Shown here: positions 15,947 through 24,476 of the stretch, one piece after another
Numbering within the stretch: position 1 is the stretch's first letter
Layout of the letters: each line of letters begins with the position of its first letter
Source: Planctomycetota bacterium
GTDB taxonomy: Bacteria; Planctomycetota; Phycisphaerae; Tepidisphaerales; Tepidisphaeraceae
Length of the DNA stretch: 64,000 nt
Reading direction: 5' to 3'
Assembly: GCA_039182125.1 (NCBI GenBank)
Contig: JBCDCH010000014.1
Location: 1-64,000 of the forward strand
The notes under the pieces: model-generated
Seen by the model: the letters and a program-made list of their open reading frames with translations, nothing else
The model's database searches: none
What the model was told of the DNA's origin: nothing
Made by a program: the position numbers and the translations under genes

Positions 15947-18328
15947 ATGGTCCGGAAGTCGGCAGCCCTTGTGGTTTGCGGCATGCTGTGCCTTCCGGCA
16001 TACGGACAAGACGCGGCCGAGCCGGCGCTCCCGCCCGTTCCCGCCGCCGCCGCGAGCGAGTTCGACAACCGTCCCATCCGAACGGTCACCATCCAGGGCA
16101 ACCAACGCGTCTCCGACGAGACCATCCTCAACCTCATCCGAACCGACGTTGGTACGCAGTTCGATCACCTCACGGTGCAGGAAGACTACCAGCGGCTCGA
16201 CGCGACACGTCGCTTCCGCTCGGTCACGGCCGACGTCGTGCCGACCGCCGACGGCGGCGTCGACGTGGTGTTCATCGTAAGCGAGCTTCGGCCGATCGAG
16301 TCCATCACGTTCCGCGGCAACCGCGCCGTCGACGACGAAACACTCCGCAGCCTGGTCGATCTCAACCCCGGCGAAGCGGTCGACCAGTTCCGAATCTCGT
16401 TGGCCCAACAGTCGATCGAGACGTTCTACGAGGCGCGGAACTTTCCGTTGACCCGCGTCTCCGTGGACGCACAGGCGGCCGCCGACACCGGCGAACTGGT
16501 CTTCACCATTAACGAAGGTCCCAACGTCCGCGTCCGCAACATCGACTTCATCGGCAACGAATCGTTCAGCGAAGACGCGCTCAAGAAACAGATCCGCTCG
16601 CGCACGTGGATTCCGCTGCTCCGCCGGGGCACGTTCGACGAAGACGCGATCGAGGACGACGTGGCACTGCTGGTGCGGTTCTACGAGAGCAAGGGGTTCT
16701 TCGACGCGAAAGTCGGACGCCGGCTCAGGTTCAGCGCCAACCAACGTGAGGTGCAGGTGGAGTTCCTCGTCGATGAGGGACCGCGTTACACGATCGACGC
16801 GATCCGCTTCGTCGGGAACAACATACAAGGCGAGCAGCAACTGCGTGAGTTGCTCAAGGCCGAGCCCGGTATGGCCTACGACGACGCGCTCATCCGCCGG
16901 GACGTGCGGCGTGTAGTCGAGAGCTACGCCCCGTTCGGCCGGCTCTTCGACCCGCAGTCCAACGATCCCGACTACCTGCAGGTCACCGCGCGGCCGCAGT
17001 ACAAGCTAGAGCCCGGCAGCGTCGATCTTGTCTTCGAGATCAACGAGGGCGAGCCCTTCCGTGTCGGCAACGTCATCGTCCGAGGCAACCGTAAAACCCA
17101 GGACAAGGTCGCCCTCCGTGAACTCCGCTTGGCACCGGGCGATTTGTACGACACGAAGGTTCTGCTCCAGGCCAACGAACGCCTGCTCTCGGTTCCGAGC
17201 TTCGCCGACGTGCGGATCACGCCGGTGGGCAAAGACCCGAACTTCCGCGACCTCATCGTGGAAGTCGAGGAAGCGCAAACCGCGACGGTCGGATTTGCTG
17301 CGGGCGTGAACTCCAACGGCGGCTTCGGCGGCACCATCTCCTACACCCAACGTAACTTCGACATCACCAACGTGCCGGGCAGTTGGGACCAAATCCGACG
17401 CGGCGAAGCCTTCACCGGTGCGGGCCAAACCCTCTCGATCCGCATCGAGCCCGGCGACGAAACGACCAACGCCTCGATCCTCTTCACCGAGCCCTACCTT
17501 TTCGATCAGCCCTATTCGCTGACGACCGAGGCCTTCATCCGCAACCGCAGCCGAACGGAGTTCAACATCGGCCGCTCCGGCGCTCGGATTACGCTCGGTC
17601 GCTTCCTCGACGAGGACCGCGTCTATTCCATCTCCGGCACCGCCCGCATCGAGGACGTCGATATCTTCGACATTCCCGACGAGGAAATTCGCGCCTTCGA
17701 GATTCTGGCAGAAGAGGGCAACACCACGCTCGACAGCCTCAGCGTGCTCTTCCGCCGAAACACGACCGACAGCCGGTTCGTACCCACCACCGGCACGATC
17801 CTGACCGCCGGTGCCGACTTCTACGGCTTACTCGGGGGCAACGAAAACTTCCAGCGCTACACCGCCACCTTCGACTGGTTCATCCTGCTCAACGAAGACC
17901 TGCGTGACCGCAAGACCGTCTTCCGCGTCGCGACCGATGTAGGCTTCATCACCGGTGACGCGCCCTTCTTCGAGCGATTCTTCGAGGGGGGCATCCGAAG
18001 TGTCCGCGGCTTCGCCTTCCGCGGCATCTCCCCCCGATCGGGCCCCGACGACGACCGCATCGGCGGCGAATTTTCGTTCGTCGGCACCGCCGAAATCGAG
18101 TACCCGCTGCTCTCGGATGCACTGCGCGGCGTCGCGTTCGTTGACTTCGGCACCAACGAAATGGGCGTCGACTTCGACGGCATCCGCACCGCCGCCGGAG
18201 CCGGCGTACGCCTGACCCTGCCGGTCTTCGGCCAGGTGCCCATCGCCATCGACTTCGGATTCCCGATCACCAGCGAGGAAGAGGACGACATCCAACTGGT
18301 CAGTTTCTCGCTCGGGTACATTCCTTGA
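15947..18328 (+). CDS. bamA: Outer membrane protein assembly factor BamA
   Basis: Omp85-family outer-membrane insertase of 793 residues. A signal peptide (about residues 1-20, ending AYGQ) is followed by five POTRA domains with the recurrent xIxGN signature at about 43 (VTIQGN), 117 (ITFRGN), 196 (IDFIGN), 283 (IRFVGN) and 373 (VIVRGN). A 16-strand barrel covers residues about 450-793, with the conserved VRGF of loop 6 in SVRGFAFRG. It folds and inserts beta-barrel proteins. The ompH/skp-like chaperone and lpxD follow directly, the classical envelope operon order, and confirm a Gram-negative outer membrane with lipid A synthesis. A good promoter lies just upstream. Confidence 0.96.
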   Translation: MVRKSAALVVCGMLCLPAYGQDAAEPALPPVPAAAASEFDNRPIRTVTIQGNQRVSDETILNLIRTDVGTQFDHLTVQEDYQRLDATRRFRSVTADVVPTADGGVDVVFIVSELRPIESITFRGNRAVDDETLRSLVDLNPGEAVDQFRISLAQQSIETFYEARNFPLTRVSVDAQAAADTGELVFTINEGPNVRVRNIDFIGNESFSEDALKKQIRSRTWIPLLRRGTFDEDAIEDDVALLVRFYESKGFFDAKVGRRLRFSANQREVQVEFLVDEGPRYTIDAIRFVGNNIQGEQQLRELLKAEPGMAYDDALIRRDVRRVVESYAPFGRLFDPQSNDPDYLQVTARPQYKLEPGSVDLVFEINEGEPFRVGNVIVRGNRKTQDKVALRELRLAPGDLYDTKVLLQANERLLSVPSFADVRITPVGKDPNFRDLIVEVEEAQTATVGFAAGVNSNGGFGGTISYTQRNFDITNVPGSWDQIRRGEAFTGAGQTLSIRIEPGDETTNASILFTEPYLFDQPYSLTTEAFIRNRSRTEFNIGRSGARITLGRFLDEDRVYSISGTARIEDVDIFDIPDEEIRAFEILAEEGNTTLDSLSVLFRRNTTDSRFVPTTGTILTAGADFYGLLGGNENFQRYTATFDWFILLNEDLRDRKTVFRVATDVGFITGDAPFFERFFEGGIRSVRGFAFRGISPRSGPDDDRIGGEFSFVGTAEIEYPLLSDALRGVAFVDFGTNEMGVDFDGIRTAAGAGVRLTLPVFGQVPIAIDFGFPITSEEEDDIQLVSFSLGYIP

Positions 18329-18410
18329 CGTCCGAGCTCGTTCCGATGGCCGCGTGCTTTTGTTGATACCGGCTGCACTTTCGGGGGAGGGTCCATACAC
18401 TTACCGGACC

Positions 18411-19025
18411 ATGACGAAGAACCGCCCGTTGATTGCCGTTTCTTTGCTCGCCGCGCTGCTTGCTGCCGTGCTCGTCGGGCGGGAATCGGTGGCCCAGAAC
18501 GCCGCCCAGCCCTCCACGGCGGTCGCGATCGTCGACCTGCCCCGCGTGTTCCGCGAAAACCAGTTCGTCCAGAACATCAACACCCGCCTCGCCGGTCGCG
18601 AACAGGAACTCGGTGCCGCACTCAAGGCACGACAGGATCAAATCCGCGCCCTGGGCAGTTCGCTCGAGATGCTCGCCGTCGGCTCCGACGAATACAAGGC
18701 CAAGCGGTCCGAGTTCATCAAAGCCCAGGTCGATCTCCAGGCATGGCAAAACTTCGAGCAGGTGCAGATCCAGAACGAACAGCGTGAACTGCTCGCACAG
18801 GTGCAAGGCAAAATCGAGGAAGCCATCGCCGAGGTCGCCCGGGCACGCGGCGTCCAGGTCGTACTCTCAAGCGACCCGTCACTCCCCGAAAATCTCGGCC
18901 AGCTCTCGCCGCAGCAACTTCAGCAGTTCGTTCTGAGCATGCGTATGCCTTACCACGACACCACGCTGGACATCAGCGCAGACGTGATCGCCAGGATCGA
19001 CGCCAACTTCCAAGCGGCCGAGTAA
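18411..19025 (+). CDS. OmpH/Skp-family periplasmic chaperone
   Basis: Periplasmic chaperone of 204 residues for unfolded outer-membrane proteins. It has a signal peptide (MTKNRPLIAVSLLAALLAAVLVGRESVAQ), then VAIVDLPRVFREN, the strand and helix that open the Skp fold. A long charged coiled coil (about residues 60-140) supplies the tentacles, and AIAEVARARGVQVVLSSD closes the body. A C-terminal extension (about 150-204) is longer than in Escherichia coli Skp. The ATG at 18411 starts the signal peptide. It sits between bamA and lpxD as in many Gram-negatives. Confidence 0.9.
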   Translation: MTKNRPLIAVSLLAALLAAVLVGRESVAQNAAQPSTAVAIVDLPRVFRENQFVQNINTRLAGREQELGAALKARQDQIRALGSSLEMLAVGSDEYKAKRSEFIKAQVDLQAWQNFEQVQIQNEQRELLAQVQGKIEEAIAEVARARGVQVVLSSDPSLPENLGQLSPQQLQQFVLSMRMPYHDTTLDISADVIARIDANFQAAE

Positions 19026-19030
19026 ACGAC

Positions 19031-19948
19031 ATGATGACGGTTGCGGAAATTGCCGCGCTGATTGGCTGCACGACACCGCCCGGGGCGGAGTCCGAGCGCG
19101 TCGTACGAGCGCCCAACACCCTCGAACATGCCGGGCCCGACGAGGTCGCCTTGCTTGGGAGCCAGCGGTACGTCCACCTGCTCGAGACAACGGGTGCCGG
19201 CGTGGTTATCGCGGCCGACAGTGTCGAACTACCCACCCGTGCGCAATCGCCCGTGGTGCTGCGGGTCGCGGACGCAGAAGCCGCGTTTCATTCGGTGGTC
19301 CGCCAGTTCGCCCCGCCCCGCGCAACGGGCGTACACCCGTCGGCCGTCGTCGACGCATCGGTGGTGATGGGAAGTGACTGCTACATCGGCCCGAACTGCT
19401 ACGTCGGCCCCGGCACGATCCTCGGCGATCGCGTCACGCTCCAGGCCAACGTCGTGATCGGCACCGACGGGTTCGGCTATCGCTGGGACGGATCCGCCCA
19501 CGTTCGCGTCCCGCACCTCGGCCATGTCGAGATCGGCGACGATGTGGAGATCGGGGCCAACACCTGTATTGACCGCAGCAAGTACGCCGCCCAGCCGACT
19601 GTCATCGGTACGGGCACCAAGATCGACAACCTTGTCCAAATCGCCCACAACGTCCGCATCGGGAAGCACTGCATCATCGTGAGCGGGACGGGCATCGCCG
19701 GATCGACCACGGTCGGCGACGGTGTCGTGTTCGCGGCCCATGTTTCGGTGCGGGACCACATCACGATCGGGGATGGTGCGGCCTTCTCGGCCCGCGCGGC
19801 CATCGCCCAAGACGTCCCGCCGGGCGCGCACCTTGGTGGCATGCCGGCCGTCAACCACCGAAATTTCCTCCGTACCGCCATCTTACTCGAGAAGCTCCCC
19901 CAGATGTTTCGGGACATCAAGGCGCTCAAGAATCGGCCGGACGAGTAG
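19031..19948 (+). CDS. lpxD: UDP-3-O-acylglucosamine N-acyltransferase LpxD
   Basis: Third enzyme of lipid A biosynthesis, 305 residues, which transfers a 3-hydroxyacyl chain from acyl carrier protein to UDP-3-O-acylglucosamine in the cytoplasm. A small N-terminal uridine-binding domain is followed by a left-handed beta-helix of hexapeptide repeats (VHPSAVVDASVVMGSDCYIGPNCYVG onward). The catalytic histidine lies in NLVQIAHNVRIG, and NTCIDRS fits the family. It ends in a helical segment. It is slightly shorter than the usual roughly 340 residues. It starts five bases after the chaperone gene and closes the bamA unit, converging with fabI. Confidence 0.95.
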   Translation: MMTVAEIAALIGCTTPPGAESERVVRAPNTLEHAGPDEVALLGSQRYVHLLETTGAGVVIAADSVELPTRAQSPVVLRVADAEAAFHSVVRQFAPPRATGVHPSAVVDASVVMGSDCYIGPNCYVGPGTILGDRVTLQANVVIGTDGFGYRWDGSAHVRVPHLGHVEIGDDVEIGANTCIDRSKYAAQPTVIGTGTKIDNLVQIAHNVRIGKHCIIVSGTGIAGSTTVGDGVVFAAHVSVRDHITIGDGAAFSARAAIAQDVPPGAHLGGMPAVNHRNFLRTAILLEKLPQMFRDIKALKNRPDE

Positions 19949-19972
19949 TTCGGTCTCACCGGCCGTGATGAT

Positions 19973-20779
19973 TTACAGCCCGACCTGCCGGAAGCCGGCG
20001 TCTACATAATGGCATTCACCGGTGACGCCGCTACTCAGATCGCTGAGCAGGTAGAGCGCGGTCTTGCCGACTTCGTCGCCTTCGATGTTGCGTTTGAGCG
20101 GTGCCTTGCGTTCGGTGTGCTCGAACATCTCGTCGATGCCGCCGACGGCCATGGCGCTGAGCGTGCGGACCGGGCCAGCGGAGAGGCTGTTGACACGGAT
20201 GTTCTTCTCGCCGAGCTCGAAAGCGAGGTATCGGGCGGCCGACTCCAGCGCGGCCTTGGCAACGCCCATAACGTTGTACCCGGGAACAGCTTTCTCGCTG
20301 CCGAGGTAGGTCAGCGCGATGACACTGCCGCCATCGCTCATCAGCGGCGCGGCCGCACGGGTCAGCCCGATCAACGAGTACGCCGAAATGTCCAACGCCT
20401 GGGCAAACACGTCACGCGGTGTCTCGAGAAACTTGCCCTTCGCGAGGTAAGTGCGGTCCGCGAACGCCAGCGAATGCACGAGGAAGTCGATCTTGCCGAA
20501 CCGCTTACTGGCAGCATCAAAGAACTCGGCGATGGACTCGTCCGAGCCGACGTCACAGCCGTGCAGGAAGTAGTCGTCGGGGATGCCGTCAATCGCCTCG
20601 ATCGCCTTGCGGGCACGCCGTTCCATCTTTTCGTTCGCCGACAGAAAGCCGTACCCGACGTCGGCACCATGGCTGACACATTGCTGCGCGATATGCCATG
20701 CGATCGAGCGATCGTTGGCGATGTTCAGGACGAGTCCGGTTTTACCGGCGAGGAGGCCGTTGGCGGTCGGGGTGGACAT
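19973..20779 (-). CDS. fabI: Enoyl-ACP reductase FabI
   Basis: NADH-dependent enoyl-[acyl-carrier-protein] reductase of 268 residues, the last step of each fatty acid elongation cycle. The cofactor segment reads LVLNIANDRSIAWHIA, and the catalytic tyrosine and lysine lie in YNVMGVAKAALE. SLSAGPVRTLSA and the terminal GECHYVDAGF are classical FabI features distinguishing it from other short-chain dehydrogenases. It is the last gene of the minus-strand run and converges on lpxD with 24 bases between stops. Confidence 0.96.
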   Translation of the reverse strand: MSTPTANGLLAGKTGLVLNIANDRSIAWHIAQQCVSHGADVGYGFLSANEKMERRARKAIEAIDGIPDDYFLHGCDVGSDESIAEFFDAASKRFGKIDFLVHSLAFADRTYLAKGKFLETPRDVFAQALDISAYSLIGLTRAAAPLMSDGGSVIALTYLGSEKAVPGYNVMGVAKAALESAARYLAFELGEKNIRVNSLSAGPVRTLSAMAVGGIDEMFEHTERKAPLKRNIEGDEVGKTALYLLSDLSSGVTGECHYVDAGFRQVGL

Positions 20780-20839
20780 CCGTGGAACCTAGACAACCGC
20801 TGCCGCGAATCAAGCACGGCCACGCGATTGGCCAACACG

Positions 20840-21280
20840 TCAATCGAGAGCGTAACGCGCCTTCCAACTTGGCGGGATCGGGAGTCGAAGTCCGTAGAGA
20901 TAGCGAATGAGTTGACCGTGGTGGGCCGATTCATGTTCGAGCAGGGCAAGGGCAAGTTCGATCCGTGCCGAGTCGAGTTCGGCCCCTTCGCCGAGTGCAT
21001 CCATCACCGCGTTGGCCGAGCCACGCAGCGCATCGGCAACCGTTCCCGGGTCGCTGACGTCCTGGAGCGAGCAGGCAAACCCTTCCCACTGACCCGAGCG
21101 GATTGCCCGGGCATAACTCTCACGTGCCCCCACGACACACCAAAACTGCTCGCCGATCGTGTTGGAAGCCAGGCCGGGCAGCTTGTGCATTAACGCATCC
21201 GGCGGGATCGACTCGACGAGGTCGCCGTAAAGCCCAAAAGCCTGGCCGAGACGCTTCCGAAGGATGTCGGTCCAAGCCAT
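20840..21280 (-). CDS. DinB-like four-helix protein
   Basis: Protein of 146 residues with the all-helical layout of the DinB/YfiT metalloenzyme superfamily. The C-terminal metal-ligand motif is HESAHHGQLIRYLYG. The first ligand position, normally a His early in helix 2, is not clear here (TIGEQFWCVVGARESY), so metal binding may be altered. Members are often thiol-dependent transferases or of unknown function. It follows the small coiled-coil gene by 11 bases and precedes fabI by 60. Confidence 0.75.
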   Translation of the reverse strand: MAWTDILRKRLGQAFGLYGDLVESIPPDALMHKLPGLASNTIGEQFWCVVGARESYARAIRSGQWEGFACSLQDVSDPGTVADALRGSANAVMDALGEGAELDSARIELALALLEHESAHHGQLIRYLYGLRLPIPPSWKARYALD

Positions 21281-21291
21281 GGGCGACCATC

Positions 21292-21480
21292 CTAATCGTC
21301 GTCGTCGAGTTCGGCTATCCGACGCAACATGGCCAGTTCGTTGAGCACGTTGCGGAGGTCGTGCTCGAGCTTGGTCGGGTCGGTGCAGCCGATGAGCTGG
21401 GCGTAGCGTTGTTCCCGTTCGCGTAGACGTTCGATCTCGCGGCGTAACTCGGCTTCGGTCATGTCGGCTGTCTCTTGCAT
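21292..21480 (-). CDS. Small coiled-coil protein of unknown function
   Basis: Short protein of 62 residues, almost entirely predicted helix and highly charged (TEAELRREIERLREREQRY, then LRNVLNELAMLRRIAELDDDD). The composition suggests a coiled coil and a cytoplasmic location. It is 11 bases upstream of the DinB-like gene and probably co-transcribed with it. I do not recognise the family. Confidence 0.55.
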   Translation of the reverse strand: MQETADMTEAELRREIERLREREQRYAQLIGCTDPTKLEHDLRNVLNELAMLRRIAELDDDD

Positions 21481-21567
21481 GGGAGCCCGCCCTGCGGGAA
21501 AGCTAACGATGGATCGGCTTACTTGAGAACCCGTAAAGAAGTTTCAATCTCTTCGCAACCGGCAGAT

Positions 21568-22749
21568 TCAGTCCAACGCATAACAGAGCAGCGTCGGCAG
21601 CAAATCTCGTGCATCAAAATGCCACTCGGCGATTTGGCGTGCTGCGGTCGCATGGCGTTGGGGGTCCGACAGGATGGTCCGAACAGCCGCAGCGGCCTCA
21701 GCAATATCCGCGAAAGCAAGGAGGCCCTCGCCGGTCGGTAGATGCTGCTCGAAGCCCGTCGACTGCGTCACGACAGGCCGACCCGACGCGAGGTAGCACG
21801 CCGAGCGGTCGCTGAACCAGCCGCAATGACTGCCCGCGTAAATCTGCTTGGCCGGCGTCAACTCCGCCAGACTGGCACCGATGTAGCCGCCGTATGCGTC
21901 AAGCGACAACGACGGCTCGGTCGGATCCGTGAACGTCCAACCACGGTCCGCAAACGCCTTGGCCACGTCGCCCGGCACCTTTGACATGGCCGGCCGATAG
22001 CTGGCGGGTACCCGATCCGGTAGGTCTCGCAAGGACAGCCAGCCCGGGGCTTTGCTGCTGAGGAATCGGCTGCCGGCAACATCGACGTGTCGATCGGAGT
22101 CGTGGTCCCATTGGCCGACGGTCGTGAACGCCCCGTCGTTCGGCACCGGCGTGACCGGCCATTGGTCCAGCACGATCGGCTGGCGTGTCGGGAACCAGTC
22201 GAGCCCGTGCGTCGGCACGTCACAGCCGGGCGTGCCAAGGTTCGTCCCGAACGTCGCACGGCGGTCGAAGTCACGCCAGTACGTGTCGAACTCCGCATCA
22301 CGGGGCATCTTGCCTTGCGTGTAGACGGGGTCGGTGTCGATGCCGAGCGTGCGACGGGGTCGAGGGCGTGACGCGTGCCACGGCGTAACCCCGCTGACAG
22401 AGATGTACAGGTCGGCCGACTTGATCGCGTCGTGAAGCTCACGTTCGTTCAAGCCAAAGTGCGTCAGTTCGCCCGGGCCGGTGTGGCGACTGACATAGCA
22501 CCACGGAATCTCCAGCCCGACAGCCGCGAAGCATCGCCGCAGATACGCGATCCCGTAGCTCGGGTCCGCTTCGGTGGCGAACGTCATCGGGTTGTACGGC
22601 ACCGCGAACGCCCCACTGTCTTCGAGAAACGTCACCCGATGCCCGAGACGGGCCAAGCCAAGCAGATAATGCAGGTGATGCCAAGTCATCCCCGCCAGTG
22701 GCAGTCCGACGATGTACCCACCGACGACGATGTTGAGCGAAGCGGTCAT
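21568..22749 (-). CDS. Glycosyltransferase (GT-B type), paralogue of the next upstream gene
   Basis: Protein of 393 residues that looks like a GT-B glycosyltransferase. The N-terminal domain opens with IVVGGYIVGLPLAGMTWHHLHYLLGLARLGHRV. The C-terminal donor-binding part holds CGWFSDRSACYLASGRPVVTQSTGFEQHLPTGEGLLAF, the usual position of the nucleotide-sugar site. No signal peptide or TM segment. It has the same length as its neighbour and aligns along the whole chain, so the two arose by duplication. It overlaps that gene by four bases (ATGA), and an ABC exporter and a GT2 fusion lie upstream, suggesting sequential sugar addition to an exported glycan. Donor and acceptor are unknown. Confidence 0.75.
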   Translation of the reverse strand: MTASLNIVVGGYIVGLPLAGMTWHHLHYLLGLARLGHRVTFLEDSGAFAVPYNPMTFATEADPSYGIAYLRRCFAAVGLEIPWCYVSRHTGPGELTHFGLNERELHDAIKSADLYISVSGVTPWHASRPRPRRTLGIDTDPVYTQGKMPRDAEFDTYWRDFDRRATFGTNLGTPGCDVPTHGLDWFPTRQPIVLDQWPVTPVPNDGAFTTVGQWDHDSDRHVDVAGSRFLSSKAPGWLSLRDLPDRVPASYRPAMSKVPGDVAKAFADRGWTFTDPTEPSLSLDAYGGYIGASLAELTPAKQIYAGSHCGWFSDRSACYLASGRPVVTQSTGFEQHLPTGEGLLAFADIAEAAAAVRTILSDPQRHATAARQIAEWHFDARDLLPTLLCYALD

Positions 22750-23927
22750 GACTGGATCGCGTCGAGCATCGGCGGCAACACCCGGTCCGGCGCGAGGTGC
22801 TCACGGGCGAAGTCGTAGGCGGCGGCGCGGTGGGTCGGAAGGTCCGCTTGCATCTCGGCCAGCGCTTCGGTCGCTTCGGCCATCGTCGTGAACGCCCGGC
22901 AACCCGGGCCGCTGGGGAGGTACTTGCTCCAGCCGGTTTCCTGCACGACCGCCGGCCGGCCGGCCGCGAGGTAGCACGCGGTCCGGCAGCTGAACCACCC
23001 GCTGCGCGTGGCGACGTACACGTTCTTCGCCACCGACCACTCGCCGACGCTTGTCGCGATGAAGTCCTGATAACTCTCGGGCATGAGCGTGGCTTGCTGT
23101 CCGTCGAGGAAGTCCCAGCCAAGACCGCCGATCTTTCCCGGGTCGAACTGGTGTCCCGCCACCGCCATGCGGAGCGGCACGTCGGTCCGGCTCGGCAGCG
23201 TCTCGAACTTCTCGAACTCCGGCACCTTCTGCCCGTAGTCCACGCCCTGCCAGGTGAGCTTCCCCTTGAAATATCCCCACGTCATGATCGTCGTCCATGG
23301 CGCTCCGGGCTTGGGCGCGGGCAAAGCTTTCCATTGCGGCAACGTCACCACGCAACGCGTCGGCTTCCAATCGATGCCGCAACGAGGGATCAGGCAGTCG
23401 TCGGCGTAGAGGTTCTCCGCATACGTCAGATGCACGTCATGCGCCCGCACCGTGTCGGCCCAGCGGTCGACGTTCTCGCTCCACGTCGGCTTGGTTTCTA
23501 GGACGATCTGGTTGTAGCCGGGGTCGGTGTCGAGGAAGACACGCTTACATTGCGGGCCGAGGTTGTCGGGCAAAAAGCACGCGCCGCTGACGTTGAGATA
23601 GACGTCGGCCGTGCGGCAGACCTCGTCGAACGCCGCCTTGCTCATGCCAAAGTGCTTGTCATGCAGGAGCACATAGCACCAGCGGTCGGCCAGGTGCGGC
23701 GCGTGGCGTTCGAAGAAGCCCCGGATGAAATCGACGGTGTAGCTCGGATCGTCGACAGGATAGTTCTTGCGCGGATCGTGTGGCCAGACCCACGTGTCCT
23801 CGTGGTAGTACACCTCATGCCCAAGCTCGGCCAGACCGAGGACGTAGTGGAAGTAATCCCACGCCACCCCGCCCAACGGATACTGGCCGACAAGCCCGCC
23901 GACGATGATGCGCAGGCGTGAGGTCAC
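22746..23927 (-). CDS. Glycosyltransferase (GT-B type)
   Basis: Paralogue of the following gene, 393 residues. The opening IIVGGLVGQYPLGGVAWDYFHYVLGLAELGHEV matches its partner nearly residue for residue, as does SGWFSCRTACYLAAGRPAVVQETGWSKYLPSGPGCRAF in the donor-binding half. The middle region (about 120-260) differs more, as expected for different acceptors. It overlaps the downstream gene by four bases and the upstream DUF2283-like gene by four, so translation is coupled through the operon. Cytoplasmic. The GT-B call comes from domain layout and motifs, not a database match. Confidence 0.75.
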   Translation of the reverse strand: MTSRLRIIVGGLVGQYPLGGVAWDYFHYVLGLAELGHEVYYHEDTWVWPHDPRKNYPVDDPSYTVDFIRGFFERHAPHLADRWCYVLLHDKHFGMSKAAFDEVCRTADVYLNVSGACFLPDNLGPQCKRVFLDTDPGYNQIVLETKPTWSENVDRWADTVRAHDVHLTYAENLYADDCLIPRCGIDWKPTRCVVTLPQWKALPAPKPGAPWTTIMTWGYFKGKLTWQGVDYGQKVPEFEKFETLPSRTDVPLRMAVAGHQFDPGKIGGLGWDFLDGQQATLMPESYQDFIATSVGEWSVAKNVYVATRSGWFSCRTACYLAAGRPAVVQETGWSKYLPSGPGCRAFTTMAEATEALAEMQADLPTHRAAAYDFAREHLAPDRVLPPMLDAIQS

Positions 23928-24217
23928 GCGGCGAGTTTCTCCAGCTGCCCCAGCTCGCCACTTGGCATCGGATCAACCCCGAGTTCACCGAGTAGTTCCA
24001 CAAGGTCAGCGACCACCGTCGCGTCGAAACGGAGAATCTCGACACCGAGCGGCTGACCGTCCGCATTGAAATCAACGACAAGCCCCGCGCGCATTTCCTT
24101 TGTGTTGGCCGACTTGTCTGCCCTATGCGATTCAAGATACAGGTATCCCGCGTACGGTCGGCCACGCATGAAGGAGATCGTCATCTCCATCGGTCGCATT
24201 GGTGAAATCGTCCTCAT
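23924..24217 (-). CDS. DUF2283-like small protein
   Basis: Protein of 97 residues whose core, AGYLYLESH...AGLVVDFNADGQPLGVEILRF, matches the pattern of DUF2283 proteins (short beta-rich proteins with a V-x-DYDADG-x-x-GIEIL core). Such proteins are often encoded beside DUF4258-like proteins and have been suggested to act as toxin-antitoxin-type pairs. That is family knowledge and is not shown here. The DUF4258-like gene lies seven bases upstream, and the downstream glycosyltransferase starts inside the end of this gene. Start may be ATG 24217 or an internal Met. Confidence 0.6.
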   Translation of the reverse strand: MRTISPMRPMEMTISFMRGRPYAGYLYLESHRADKSANTKEMRAGLVVDFNADGQPLGVEILRFDATVVADLVELLGELGVDPMPSGELGQLEKLAA

Positions 24218-24224
24218 GGCTTAA

Positions 24225-24476
24225 TCATACCGCAAAAGTCGTCACGACTTCGATCGCTTCGATGTTCTCTTGCGGCTCGACCACGATCCGCCATGCTCGA
24301 CCATTCATTGTGGTATGTAGCCTTACGCGACCAGGGTACGGGTCGAAGCTCCAACCGTCGGCGCGCTCGGCCATGTCTCGGATGTCCAACTCGCTGATGT
24401 CACGCGAGGCCATCCGCTTCACCACATGCGGCGACATCACAAGCTCCCAATCCCACCAATACGGCGCGTCCCGCAT
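24225..24476 (-). CDS. DUF4258-like small protein
   Basis: Protein of 83 residues. The sequence MSPHVVKRMASRDISELDIRDMAERADGW, then GRVRLHTTMNGRAWRIVVEP and IEAIEVVTTFAV, follows the DUF4258 plan (His-x-x-x-R at the start, small beta sheet at the end), a family distantly like RelE/mRNA interferase folds. ATG 24476 overlaps the ABC transporter stop by one base (TGATG); a GTG one codon upstream is possible. It sits within the polysaccharide operon together with the DUF2283-like gene, so it is likely expressed with it. Toxin activity is only a family suggestion. Confidence 0.6.
   Translation of the reverse strand: MRDAPYWWDWELVMSPHVVKRMASRDISELDIRDMAERADGWSFDPYPGRVRLHTTMNGRAWRIVVEPQENIEAIEVVTTFAV

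Noticed and set aside
18363-18401. Possible promoter before the ompH-like gene (TACACT near 18396)
   Set aside because: No -35 box at acceptable spacing: TTGATA is 27 bases away and CTGCAC is a poor match. The gene is probably transcribed with bamA.
20009-21193. Open plus-strand frame across the fabI and DinB-like genes
   Set aside because: Antisense to two genes with clear family motifs; its translation has no recognisable domain.
24225-24476. Independent toxin-antitoxin module inserted by transfer
   Set aside because: The genes overlap or nearly touch their neighbours and share their base composition, so a recent insertion is not supported; listed instead as part of the operon.
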